Assembly: GCA_041399065.1 (NCBI GenBank)
Contig: JAWKTN010000009.1
Coordinates: 1 to 64,000 of the forward strand
Length of the DNA: 64,000 nucleotides
Reading direction: 5' to 3'
Source of the DNA: JAGQPD01 sp020426865
GTDB taxonomy: Bacteria; Planctomycetota; Planctomycetia; Pirellulales; Pirellulaceae
The notes under the pieces are model-generated. The model was given only the letters and a program-made list of their open reading frames with translations, did no database searches and had not been told where the DNA came from. Both the position numbers and the translations under genes were made by a program. Below, piece by piece: positions 35,597 through 43,767 of this stretch (position 1 is the first letter of the stretch; each line of letters opens with the position of its first letter).

Positions 35597-35888
35597 AGAA
35601 ATTCCTAATAGAAGAATTTAAATACAGTAGTAGTAATTAGCGGGACAGCTCGAATGTCGATAACTCGCGAACACCGGCATCAAACGGCAGGTTTTCCGTT
35701 GCTTTTCGCCGCAAACATCCAATCCGCCGTGTGGAAAAGCTGTTGGGTACCTGTTGTTACGTTGTCACCAAGTGTTGATTGTCAAGTGTCATTGTTGATG
35801 CATCCATCGTCGTGTCGATAAGCCGGTAAAGTTGCGAACAGGAAAAAACGCGAAGGCGACAGCTTTTCCACAGTAGCTTTTCCGCAGT
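35597..35888. other. Probable chromosomal replication origin (oriC)
   Basis: The 382-base gap between dnaA and dnaN is unlike other gaps here. At its dnaN end is an AT-rich segment (35597-35640) ending with CAGTAGTAGTAATTAG, which reads as tandem TAG/TAG/TAA triplets, the form of a DnaA-trio. Near-consensus DnaA boxes (TTTTCCACA, one mismatch from TTATCCACA) lie at 35864-35872 on the plus strand and 35730-35738 (TGTGGAAAA) on the minus strand; a weaker one (TTTTCCGCA) is at 35878-35886. Two 14-bp tandem units carry the right-hand boxes. The position next to dnaA and dnaN is the commonest oriC location in bacteria. Box matching was done by eye. Confidence 0.7.
35861..35888. repeat. Tandem 14-bp DnaA-box repeats in oriC
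   Basis: AGCTTTTCCACAGT (35861-35874) and AGCTTTTCCGCAGT (35875-35888) differ at one base and are exactly in phase. Each contains a DnaA-box-like core, TTTTCCACA or TTTTCCGCA. Confidence 0.8.
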
Positions 35889-35946
35889 AGTGTGCAGGCG
35901 ATCGTGTTCGGTCGTCGTGTTGTCATTGAATCCGCCGTTTGGTTGC

Positions 35947-37074
35947 TCATTGCGTCGTTCGGCGTCGATTAGCGGTTTTGGTTTTCGTGGTGTTTTGCAT
36001 GACTGTGGTTAGTTCGTTAACCGAGTTTCGTATTTCGAGGTCCGATTCGACCAGTTCCGCTGCTTTGCGAAGGGCGTGCATTACGGTCGAGTGGTCCCGT
36101 TTGCCGAAGTGTCCGCCGATTTTATTCAAGCTACATCCGATAAGGTTGCGAGTGAGGTACATCGCCAATGACCGAGCCAACACGACTTGTTGGCGACGGG
36201 ATGGTCCGGTAACGTCGCGTACGGGAACTTTGTAATACTGTGCGACATGACGAATGACATCAGGCACGGTAAGAAGCTCGGTGGGTGCATCTTGAAGGAG
36301 ACACGTTTCGACGATCGATTCGTCGATGGTGGTCAGCCGTCGGCTGTGGGCGATCGACCAACAACGCGAAAGGGCGGCATCCAGATCGCGGGCAGTCGGG
36401 TACGAGCCCTTGGCCAATGCGGTAACGGCCGGCGGAGAAATACTCAAAGCTCGACGATCGGCAAGCGACTGCAACAGCGTAGGTCGCGTTTCGACCGTGG
36501 GTAGCTGGATCGATAGCGATAGTCCCGACAACAATCGGCTTACCAGCCGTGGAACGGCGTCCGGCCAACTTGCTGGCGGAACGGAAGATGTGGCGATGAT
36601 CAATCGCTGTGAATCACGAAAATCGTCGATCGAAGCAGCCAATTCATCTTGAGCTATTTCTGACATGGCGAGTTGATGAACGTCGTCAATAACGAGCAAG
36701 CTGCAGTTGTCGATTTGTCGTCGCAGGGTCTCGGTTGTACGATCCTTGCGAGCTTGCATCCAACGTATCCGCCAGTCGCCGGCCGAGGTTACGAGAACGT
36801 TTTGTTGCGGACGAAGGTACTTCCAGGTAGCGGCAATTCCCCAAGCAAGATGAGTTTTGCCAACTCCCGTTGGTCCAATCAGCACCAAGGGACAGCGACA
36901 GACTAGATTGATTGCTTCACCCAATAGATCTTGGATGGCAACGGCCAGCAGCGCGTTTTCATGTCCCGCGACAAACGGGCAAACGTCCCCAGTGACATCC
37001 GGTTGGGATCCGGACATCAGATCGAGACTGATGAAACTTCCCTGCAGGGGAATAGTAAACGTACCAGTGACCAC
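35947..37074 (-). CDS. dnaA: Replication initiator DnaA, reduced N-terminus
   Basis: 375 aa from the GTG at 37074, chosen because AGGGAG lies six bases upstream; the frame extends to a TTG at 37104. The AAA+ core has Walker A GPTGVGKTH (about residue 67), Walker B LLVIDDVHQL and an arginine-finger region PRLVSRLLSG. The C-terminal domain IV carries the DnaA-box-binding signature GHFGKRDHSTVMHAL. The P-loop starts about 65 residues from the N-terminus rather than near 150-170, so domain I (helicase/self-interaction) and most of domain II are missing. It opens oriC. It is followed by oriC, dnaN, dciA and gyrB. Confidence 0.93.
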   Translation of the reverse strand: MVTGTFTIPLQGSFISLDLMSGSQPDVTGDVCPFVAGHENALLAVAIQDLLGEAINLVCRCPLVLIGPTGVGKTHLAWGIAATWKYLRPQQNVLVTSAGDWRIRWMQARKDRTTETLRRQIDNCSLLVIDDVHQLAMSEIAQDELAASIDDFRDSQRLIIATSSVPPASWPDAVPRLVSRLLSGLSLSIQLPTVETRPTLLQSLADRRALSISPPAVTALAKGSYPTARDLDAALSRCWSIAHSRRLTTIDESIVETCLLQDAPTELLTVPDVIRHVAQYYKVPVRDVTGPSRRQQVVLARSLAMYLTRNLIGCSLNKIGGHFGKRDHSTVMHALRKAAELVESDLEIRNSVNELTTVMQNTTKTKTANRRRTTQ

Positions 37075-37111
37075 TCCCAACTCCCTATAACGCTGGCGAT
37101 ACAAACCGGCA

Positions 37112-37117
37112 ATTATA
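37112..37117 (-). promoter_or_regulatory. dnaA: -10 element of the dnaA promoter
   Basis: TATAAT on the minus strand at 37117-37112, about 38 bases before the GTG chosen for dnaA. No good -35 hexamer is seen. With this position the TTG at 37104 would be almost at the transcript start, favouring the downstream GTG. Confidence 0.45.
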
Positions 37118-37160
37118 GCGGTTTTCCGGTTTCCTCGCGACCGGGCAAGGCCGGTTTTGG

Positions 37161-38321
37161 CTAAGATTTTCGTGGCCGTAACTTGTTGACAGACAATAAG
37201 ATACGGCTGGCCGCCGAGTCCACTTCCTCGATCGTCGTCGGGGGCCCCAGGCTGAACCGCAGGGAACTGTTAACAACGGCGTGTTCGCAGCCCATCGCCA
37301 GCAGGACCGGCGATGGTTCGCTGGAACCGCTGGCACAAGCCGAACCGGTGGAACACGCGACCCGTTGCATGTCCAGTGCCAGCAACAGCGCCTGTCGGTC
37401 AACGCCGGGAAAGGCGATGCCTAACGTGTGCGGCAGACGTTCGACCGACTCAGCATGAACAACCGCAGTTGGGTCTCCCTGTACCAACAGATGCTGAAGA
37501 TGATTGCGGAGCGAGCGGACTCGGGGCGATGCATCATCGATATGTTCGACGGCAATCTGGAGCGCTTGTCGCATTCCAACGGCCAACGGTACCGATTCGG
37601 TTCCGGGGCGCATCGCCAATTGCTGTCCGCCGCCAAAAAGAATCGGTGCACAGGCAGTCTTTTGTCGCAGGATCAAGGCCGCGATACCGACGGGGCCCTG
37701 AAACTTGTGAGCAGAAACGGTCATGGCATCCACATTCAGATCGGCGAAACTAACATGGATTTTTCCCGCCGCTTGCACCGCGTCGGTATGAAATAACGCT
37801 CCAGCCTGGTGCGCCAATCGAGCCAGTTCGGCGACCGGTTGAATCACTCCGGTTTCATTATTGCCCAGCATGACACTTACCAATTGAACGTATTTTTCTT
37901 GTTCCAGCAGCAACCTGAAGGTCGGCAAATCGATGACTCCATGGCGATCGACGGGGACAAACGCGATGCGATACCCGAGCGGCCGTAATGAATTGGCAGC
38001 TTCGAGTACGCTGGGGTGCTCAATCGCCGAAATGAGGATCGTCCCCGGCGGCTGGCGGACAAGTCCCCGGATTGCCAGGTTGTTGGCTTCGGTGCCACCG
38101 CTGGTAAAGACGACCCGGTCGGGCGGATGGGCGTGTATCCGGGCACCCAATAGCTGGCCAATCATCTCGCGGGCATCGTCTAAAACTCGACGAGCACGTT
38201 GTCCGGCGGTGTGCGGACTGGCAGGATTCGCGTAGTCTTGTTCAAAGCAGTCAGTGATAGCACGGACCACTTCGGGATGGATGGGGGACGTGGCGTTGTA
38301 GTCGAGGTAGATCGGGTCCAT
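37161..38321 (-). CDS. Cysteine desulfurase (NifS/IscS-like)
   Basis: 386 aa PLP enzyme that moves sulfur from cysteine, usually for Fe-S cluster or tRNA thiolation. Key residues: H102 (AIEHPSVLE), the PLP lysine K206 (TVSAHKFQGP), substrate-binding R/T after GGGQQLAMRPGTESV, and catalytic C329 in S-T-G-S-A-C-A-S-G-S. The active-site loop is followed by SEPS. Length and motifs agree with class I enzymes (NifS/IscS type). No IscU, NifU or thiouridylase gene is nearby, so the acceptor is unknown. It lies just upstream of dnaA on the same strand (87 bases to the dnaA start). Confidence 0.93.
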   Translation of the reverse strand: MDPIYLDYNATSPIHPEVVRAITDCFEQDYANPASPHTAGQRARRVLDDAREMIGQLLGARIHAHPPDRVVFTSGGTEANNLAIRGLVRQPPGTILISAIEHPSVLEAANSLRPLGYRIAFVPVDRHGVIDLPTFRLLLEQEKYVQLVSVMLGNNETGVIQPVAELARLAHQAGALFHTDAVQAAGKIHVSFADLNVDAMTVSAHKFQGPVGIAALILRQKTACAPILFGGGQQLAMRPGTESVPLAVGMRQALQIAVEHIDDASPRVRSLRNHLQHLLVQGDPTAVVHAESVERLPHTLGIAFPGVDRQALLLALDMQRVACSTGSACASGSSEPSPVLLAMGCEHAVVNSSLRFSLGPPTTIEEVDSAASRILLSVNKLRPRKS

Positions 38322-38335
38322 AGCGACGGTAGGGG

Positions 38336-39127
38336 CTAGTGATCGGAGAGTGTCTTCATGCCGTCGACAGCAGCGGGGAAGTCGGGGACAAAGTCGATCG
38401 CTTTTTGGTAGTCCGCCTTGGCATGCTTGGAATCGCCCATCTCATTCAAAGCGCGTGCCCGGTCGCAGTATTGTCTTGCAAGGATTTGATGGAGATTATT
38501 GGTGAGTGCGTCGATAGCAGGTTGACTACCATCGTCGGACGCCAATTCGGCCTGGCGGAACAAGTCGGGTACGAACTCGTACCGACCGTCTTGGGCGGTC
38601 TGGGCGACGAGCGGCCAGAAGGCCTTGGCGTGGTTGGGATTTTTTTTCGACCAGGCCAGCCATTTGGATTCGGCATTATCGTGATATTGATCGAGATACG
38701 AGCAGAGTATCGCGGCATCGTGTGGTGTTGATGGCTGCGCCATCGAGTAGTATTTGTGATAGACGGGATCCCAACGTTTTGGATTTGTCGCGGACGTCCG
38801 AATCAGCGCGTTGGCCGACAAATGCGATTGGAGGTCGTAGTTCTTTGGGTCGCGGAACGTTGGTACAAATTGAATATTGATGACCGGGATTCGATAGAAC
38901 CAATAACTGCGGCGGGCGAACGTTTGAGGGCAGAATTCTTCTCCTTCGACGAAACCCGTCATGTAAATGGCGACAAGGACTGTGGCGATCGATCCGAGAC
39001 TAATGAAGAGTATGGACCGAAAAGGCCGGCCCCCCTTTTTGGGCAGAGCGATATTCGCCGAATGCGGAGTTGGAGTTGGAGTTTGCGGATGGATGTGGGA
39101 AGCGGTATTGGCGGTATTGGTAGTCAT
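38336..39127 (-). CDS. Membrane-anchored TPR-like protein
   Basis: 263 aa from the ATG at 39127 (a TTG two codons earlier is possible). A proline/threonine-rich N-terminal tail of about 30 residues is followed by a single membrane helix (SILFISLGSIATVLVAIYMTG) and an outer domain of about 190 residues. The last 50 residues form a TPR-like helix pair (RARALNEMGDSKHAKADYQKAIDFVPDFPAAVDGM). The region between contains cysteine (C at CPQTF) and tryptophan-rich helices. No family is recognised; a scaffold role is a guess. It ends 15 bases before the cysteine desulfurase start. Confidence 0.72.
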   Translation of the reverse strand: MTTNTANTASHIHPQTPTPTPHSANIALPKKGGRPFRSILFISLGSIATVLVAIYMTGFVEGEEFCPQTFARRSYWFYRIPVINIQFVPTFRDPKNYDLQSHLSANALIRTSATNPKRWDPVYHKYYSMAQPSTPHDAAILCSYLDQYHDNAESKWLAWSKKNPNHAKAFWPLVAQTAQDGRYEFVPDLFRQAELASDDGSQPAIDALTNNLHQILARQYCDRARALNEMGDSKHAKADYQKAIDFVPDFPAAVDGMKTLSDH

Positions 39128-39270
39128 TGGCAACGTGAAAACTCCGATCGCTCAGCCTAAAACCCGACGCTGAAAGCCTCATTATAGCGGCCTCGTGCCA
39201 TAAGAAACGTGCCGTAAGAGACCCAAGTGAAAAAGTGAGCCGCGAAAAAGCGGGCGGAGTCTGAGGGGAA

Positions 39271-40419
39271 ATGTTGCCCAAACGAGCCTATCTGGCGAAG
39301 ACCAACCGTGGACAGATGCTGGGGCTCGATCGACCCCAGATGTCGTCCGCACCCTGGTGGTGGACGACCCGCGGCGGCCACCGCCATAACCCGTCCGGCC
39401 AAGGTGGTGAGGAACAGCGGCGGCTGCGGCTGCAAGCCGTCTTGTTTTTGGCGCGGGAACCGCTAAATACAAGAAAACTTAGCCAACTTGCCAACTTGGC
39501 GGATGGCACCGAAGCACGTACACTTGTGAACCGCTTGAACGAGCAGTACGATGCCGCCGAAAGGGCCTTCCGAATCGAGGAGGTAGCGGGCGGAATGCAA
39601 CTGCGGACCCGCAGGAAATACGGCCGGTGGCTGCGCAGATTGACGCACGTGCCGACTGAAGTTAGGCTGTCCGCGCCGTCGATGGAGACATTGGCGGTGG
39701 TTGCCTACCGGCAACCCGTGGTCCGGGCAGAAATTGAGGCGATTCGAGGAGTGAGTTGCGGCGAGATATTGCGGCAACTGATGGAACGTGATTTAGTACG
39801 CGTAGTAGGACGCAGTGAAGAGCTGGGTCGGCCATTTTACTACGGCACGACCAGGCGATTTCTGCAGCTATTTGGTATGCGGCACTTAGACGAGCTGCCG
39901 CGAACAGAAATCTTGCGAGAATCAGGGGCGAACCTGACGATAGATGAGCAAGAACCGGGCAATGCCGGTTCCCAGTTCCACAATGAGGAGGGAGTAAGGG
40001 ACGTGAGCTATTCAATCGAGAACGACATCGAATCGCTGTCGACAGCAATCGAAGAACCCATCATGAACGCTGCCGGTGCCGTGGTAATCGCCAACGAAGC
40101 CGACGATGATGATTGGGACGACGACGAAGAGGAATTCGACGACGACGAAGAGGACGATGACGACTTCGACGACGACGATGAAGAGGACGACGACGACGAA
40201 GACTGGGAGGAAGTCGAAGACGAAGAATTCGAGGATGAAGAATTCGAAGACGAAGAATTCGATGACGAAGATGAAGAATTCGACGACGACGACGAGGAAG
40301 AAGAAGAAGAGGACGAAGACTGGGAAGAGGTCGAAGACGAAGAATTCGACGACGAAGAAGATGAAGATGATGATGATTGGGACGACGACGAAGAAGAGGA
40401 AGAGGAAGACTGGGAGTAA
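39271..40419 (+). CDS. scpB: Segregation and condensation protein ScpB with acidic C-terminal tail
   Basis: 382 aa. Residues about 45-215 are two winged-helix domains of ScpB: LRLQAVLFLAREPLN, then ETLAVVAYRQPVVRAEIEAIRGVS and LMERDLVRVVGRSEELGRPFYYGTT. ScpB with ScpA (kleisin) and SMC forms the chromosome-condensing complex. From about 277 to the end (106 residues) nearly every residue is Asp or Glu, punctuated by Phe, Trp, Val, with an imperfect repeat EDWEEVEDEEF occurring twice. The start ATG has GAGGGG only 2 bases away, so a TTG at 39274 or the ATG at 39316 may be used instead. Confidence 0.88.
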   Translation: MLPKRAYLAKTNRGQMLGLDRPQMSSAPWWWTTRGGHRHNPSGQGGEEQRRLRLQAVLFLAREPLNTRKLSQLANLADGTEARTLVNRLNEQYDAAERAFRIEEVAGGMQLRTRRKYGRWLRRLTHVPTEVRLSAPSMETLAVVAYRQPVVRAEIEAIRGVSCGEILRQLMERDLVRVVGRSEELGRPFYYGTTRRFLQLFGMRHLDELPRTEILRESGANLTIDEQEPGNAGSQFHNEEGVRDVSYSIENDIESLSTAIEEPIMNAAGAVVIANEADDDDWDDDEEEFDDDEEDDDDFDDDDEEDDDDEDWEEVEDEEFEDEEFEDEEFDDEDEEFDDDDEEEEEEDEDWEEVEDEEFDDEEDEDDDDWDDDEEEEEEDWE

Positions 40420-40438
40420 TTGTCCGTAGTGGCCCGGT

Positions 40439-40469
40439 TACCGTGTTGGCCGCACCCGCCCTCACGGTA
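40439..40469. terminator. Weak hairpin between convergent scpB and hemA
   Basis: TACCGTG (40439-40445) and CACGGTA (40463-40469) form a 7-bp stem with a 17-base loop in the 86-base gap between converging genes. No T-run follows on either strand. Confidence 0.3.
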
Positions 40470-40505
40470 GCTTGTCCAGGCAAGTTGACAATTGCCACTT
40501 AAATG

Positions 40506-41774
40506 TTAGATCTGAAATAGTCTCCGCAGCGCCTCCAATAGGCTGCGGGGTGGGTCGTGAGATGAATCCTCACGCAAGGATTCAAGTGGCGGATGGAGAA
40601 GCTTATTGACCAACCGGTCAAACGATTGATGTATCTCTTCCACCACCCCAGGCTCCAGCCCCTTGAGCTTTTGGAGCAACCGGGTCAGTTCGAGCTCCTT
40701 CACGCGATTGGCGTTCTCTTTCAACCGGCGGATCGTCGGTCCCGTCGCCCGATGCTGGAGCTCCTGCAGAAACCTCTGCGTTTCATCGTCAATGATCCGC
40801 AACGCTTGCGGCCACTCCCGCTCCCGACTCCGCCGATTCGCCTCACACGCCTGCCGCAAATCATCGATACTGTACAAATATACACTTAGGCAGTCGGCGA
40901 TGGCGGGGTCGAAGTCGCGAGGGACCGCCAGGTCCACGATGAACAACGGTCGCTGAAACCGCCGCGCCTCAATCGACCGATATCGCTGCAGCGTGACAAT
41001 CGGCTCCGTCGCTCCCGTTGAGGATACGACCAGGTCCGCGGCTGCCAGCAGCCCATCCAGGTCCTCCCACCGATACGGATGACCCTGACATGTATCCGCC
41101 AACTCTTGTGCTTTGTCCCAACTGCGATTGACGACCGATATGTCACGCGCGTGCGAATCGAGGAGGTATTGGACGGTATCTTGAGCCATCTCGCCGGCGC
41201 CAATGACGAGGATCTTCTTGTCATCGAGGCGTTCAAAAATCTGGCGTGCGAAGTCCCCGATCGCGACACTGGGAATACTGACGCGTTTGTGATGAATCGA
41301 CGTATCCGTCGCCACGCGTTTGGCGACTCGAATCGCGGCCTGAAATACGGCATGCGTCAATTGACCTGCACTGTCACCATCGGCCGCCAGCCGATACGCT
41401 TGCTTGACCTGTGCCAGGATCTGGCTTTCACCCACAACCATACTGTCAAGACTGGCTGCTACCGTAAACAAATGCCGGACCGCCTCGGCCCCACTCAACA
41501 AAAACAGATCGTCCACAATCTCTACCGGACTCAATCCGCGAGAGGTCGCCAGAAACTCCACGATCTGTTCGTGACTCGTACCGGGGGCGTCGAAATCGTC
41601 CGCCGCATAGAATTCCGTACGATTGCACGTCGATAACAAGACCGCTTCCGTATCCGGAAACCGCTCGCGAAACTCCGCCAGTGCCACGGGAATTTGTTCC
41701 GGAGTAAACGCCAATCGTTCGCGAACTTCGATCGATGTCCGGTGATGGCTGCAGCCGACGATCTTCAAACTCAT
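40506..41774 (-). CDS. hemA: Glutamyl-tRNA reductase
   Basis: 422 aa. It reduces glutamyl-tRNA to glutamate-1-semialdehyde, the first step of C5 tetrapyrrole synthesis. The opening is typical (MSLKIVGCSHHRTSIE), the catalytic cysteine is C50 in LLSTCNRTEFY, the GESQILAQVKQAY tRNA-binding block follows, and the NADPH domain has VIGAGEMAQ. The dimerisation helix lies at the end. The ATG overlaps the stop of the HemX-like gene as ATGA and is preceded by GGGAGG. It is last in the argH-to-hemA operon; hemL and hemB are not in the window. Confidence 0.95.
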   Translation of the reverse strand: MSLKIVGCSHHRTSIEVRERLAFTPEQIPVALAEFRERFPDTEAVLLSTCNRTEFYAADDFDAPGTSHEQIVEFLATSRGLSPVEIVDDLFLLSGAEAVRHLFTVAASLDSMVVGESQILAQVKQAYRLAADGDSAGQLTHAVFQAAIRVAKRVATDTSIHHKRVSIPSVAIGDFARQIFERLDDKKILVIGAGEMAQDTVQYLLDSHARDISVVNRSWDKAQELADTCQGHPYRWEDLDGLLAAADLVVSSTGATEPIVTLQRYRSIEARRFQRPLFIVDLAVPRDFDPAIADCLSVYLYSIDDLRQACEANRRSREREWPQALRIIDDETQRFLQELQHRATGPTIRRLKENANRVKELELTRLLQKLKGLEPGVVEEIHQSFDRLVNKLLHPPLESLREDSSHDPPRSLLEALRRLFQI

Positions 41775-42694
41775 GATCGCCTCCCCGGCAGGGAGAAGCG
41801 AGTTGTCCCGCACTGGGTCATTGGTGTCAGCTCAGCGGGACCGATCCAGGCCGTCCCGGTTGCGTGCCGCGTGGGGGAAAACAACACGAATCCCAGTACC
41901 ATCAACAGAAAGAAGAAACTCACCGTTGTCAAATAAGCGACCTTTCGCCCGTAGCGCGCCGGTCGGTAAAGTGCGTTAAAAATCAATACCAGTACCAGCC
42001 AAACCAACAGCGCCACCGAAATGCACACCACCGGATCGCTCCACGGCAGCGGCTGCGCCTGCTGGCTATGTTTGATCAAGTTCAACACAATCCCGGCCAG
42101 CAGACCCGACGCGAGAATCAGCGACGAAAAGACCAACGACCGCTCGTTGGCCGTTTGCAGCCATTCCAGGCTGGGGAGGCGAAATCCCGGTCGCGCCGTC
42201 CATTTGTGTTTTAACCGATATGACTGGACCAGGTACATGATGCCCGTAACAAATCCCAGGCAGGCCGCAACCGTACCGGCCAGCAACGCGATCCCGTGGG
42301 CCATCCCCCAATACTCCGTCGCTCGCTCGGCCGGAAAAAACTGGTCCTTGGGGAGCATTGTGGCGACGCCTAACAGCCCGAGTATCAGTGGCAACACGAA
42401 GATACCGGCCTGAGCGCCGGGGCGTGACAGCGAAAAAACCAGGTAGACCACTGCCACACACCAGGCACCGATCAAACACCAATGGTACCAGCTGGACAAG
42501 GGCGCCCCGCGCAGCTCCAACCCGCGGTGGGCCTGGGTTACCAGGTAGATCGAATGTGCGAGTAGCCCAGCGGTCAGGAATCCTAACAGAGTAAGATGAC
42601 GGATCTTCGACCGGAAAAACAAGCGCGAGATTTCCAGAGCCAACGTAATGGCGTAGGAACTGGCGAAACAGACGATGGAAATACCCGACCACAT
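41771..42694 (-). CDS. HemX/CcsA-type membrane protein
   Basis: 307 aa with eight or so hydrophobic helices. It resembles the cytochrome c assembly protein family (CcsA/HemX): MAHGIALLAGTVAACLGFVTGIMYLVQSYRLK and RLPSLEWLQTANERSLVFSSLILASGLLAGIV correspond to family segments. The tryptophan-rich heme-handling WWD motif expected between the next two helices (W-G-x-x-W-x-W-D) is not evident; the region reads PLPWSDPVVC. HemX in Bacillus is encoded with hemA and affects HemA amount, which matches this operon. Function is probably regulation of haem synthesis rather than cytochrome assembly. Confidence 0.78.
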   Translation of the reverse strand: MWSGISIVCFASSYAITLALEISRLFFRSKIRHLTLLGFLTAGLLAHSIYLVTQAHRGLELRGAPLSSWYHWCLIGAWCVAVVYLVFSLSRPGAQAGIFVLPLILGLLGVATMLPKDQFFPAERATEYWGMAHGIALLAGTVAACLGFVTGIMYLVQSYRLKHKWTARPGFRLPSLEWLQTANERSLVFSSLILASGLLAGIVLNLIKHSQQAQPLPWSDPVVCISVALLVWLVLVLIFNALYRPARYGRKVAYLTTVSFFFLLMVLGFVLFSPTRHATGTAWIGPAELTPMTQCGTTRFSLPGRRS

Positions 42695-42705
42695 ACGCGC
42701 ACCCG

Positions 42706-43758
42706 TTACGATTCGAGCCCATACTCCTTCAGCTTCTTATGCAACGTATTTCGGTTAATTCCCAATTTCGCCGCGGCCTTGGTTTGAATGTTGTTGCACG
42801 ACAGCATGACCTGCGCGATCAATTCTCGCTCGACCCGATTCACGATTTTCGTATGTAACGCGTCTTCGTCGGGACCAGCGTTCGATAAACCATACTCAAC
42901 GACCTCATACGTTAACGACTCCAAATCACCACCGCCGCGCGATTTTCGTCGTGCCCGCCCCGACGTCACAATCTCGGGTAGAAGTTCCAACGTCAGTTCG
43001 TCCCCCTCAGCCATGACGACCGCGCGTTCCATATAATTTTGCAGCTCGCGAACGTTGCCTGGCCAATCGTAGTTCTCGAGCAGCTCCAGTGCCTCGGGGT
43101 GAATGTGCGTGACATAGCGATCGTTGACCTCATTGTAGAGGTTCAAGAAATGAGTGACCAAGGCCCGTATGTCTTCTTTTCGCTTGCGAAGGGGCGGGAT
43201 TTGGATTGGAACGACATTCAATCGCCAGTACAAGTCCTCGCGAAATCGGCCGTTCTCCACTTCGTCCATCAAGTCGCGGTTGCTGGCCGCGATCACGCGA
43301 GTATTCACGCGAATCGTCTGCGTATCCCCCACTCGCTCAAACTCACGCTCTTGCAGTACCCGCAGCAGCTTGACCTGCAACAGCAGCGAAACGGAGTCGA
43401 TCTCATCGAGGAACACGGTGCCACCGTGAGCCGCTTCGAATCGGCCTGTGCGGTTATTGACGGCACCGGTGAAGGCACCCCGCACGTGCCCAAACAGCTC
43501 GCTTTCCAGCAGGTTTTCCGATAACGCCCCACAATTCACCTTGACCATCGGCCCGCCCGCCCGCTGACTTAGTTGATGAATGGCCGTCGCAATCATTTCC
43601 TTTCCGGTACCCGTCTCGCCCAATAGCAGCACTGACGCACTCGACCGTGCGACGCGCCGAGTCAACCGGTACACTTCCTGCATCGCCGGCCCGGAGCCAA
43701 TCAGCCCGGTAATGGGCGGGCCGTCGGGCTTCGGAGGGTGGGTCGGAAACACGGGCAT
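42706..43758 (-). CDS. Sigma-54-dependent transcriptional activator without receiver domain
   Basis: 350 aa. AAA+ core with Walker A GETGTGKE near 50, the sigma-54-contacting GAFTGA loop near 95-100 and Walker B GGTVFLDEID; the C-terminus is a Fis-type helix-turn-helix (QTKAAAKLGINRNTLHKKLKEYGL). There is no N-terminal receiver, PAS or GAF domain; only about 20 residues precede the AAA+ domain, as in PspF. Activity must be controlled by a separate protein. The upstream exported HEAT protein ends 10 bases away, and the HemX-like gene begins 12 bases later, so these genes are co-transcribed. Confidence 0.9.
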   Translation of the reverse strand: MPVFPTHPPKPDGPPITGLIGSGPAMQEVYRLTRRVARSSASVLLLGETGTGKEMIATAIHQLSQRAGGPMVKVNCGALSENLLESELFGHVRGAFTGAVNNRTGRFEAAHGGTVFLDEIDSVSLLLQVKLLRVLQEREFERVGDTQTIRVNTRVIAASNRDLMDEVENGRFREDLYWRLNVVPIQIPPLRKRKEDIRALVTHFLNLYNEVNDRYVTHIHPEALELLENYDWPGNVRELQNYMERAVVMAEGDELTLELLPEIVTSGRARRKSRGGGDLESLTYEVVEYGLSNAGPDEDALHTKIVNRVERELIAQVMLSCNNIQTKAAAKLGINRNTLHKKLKEYGLES

Positions 43759-43767
43759 GGCAATGGA

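Noticed and set aside
37075..37104. TTG-start N-terminal extension of DnaA (10 codons)
   Set aside because: The GTG at 37074 has a better ribosome-binding site and the -10 element lies too near the TTG.
40061..40498. Arg/Pro/His-rich minus-strand open frame under scpB
   Set aside because: It is the reverse of the low-complexity Asp/Glu codons of the ScpB tail.
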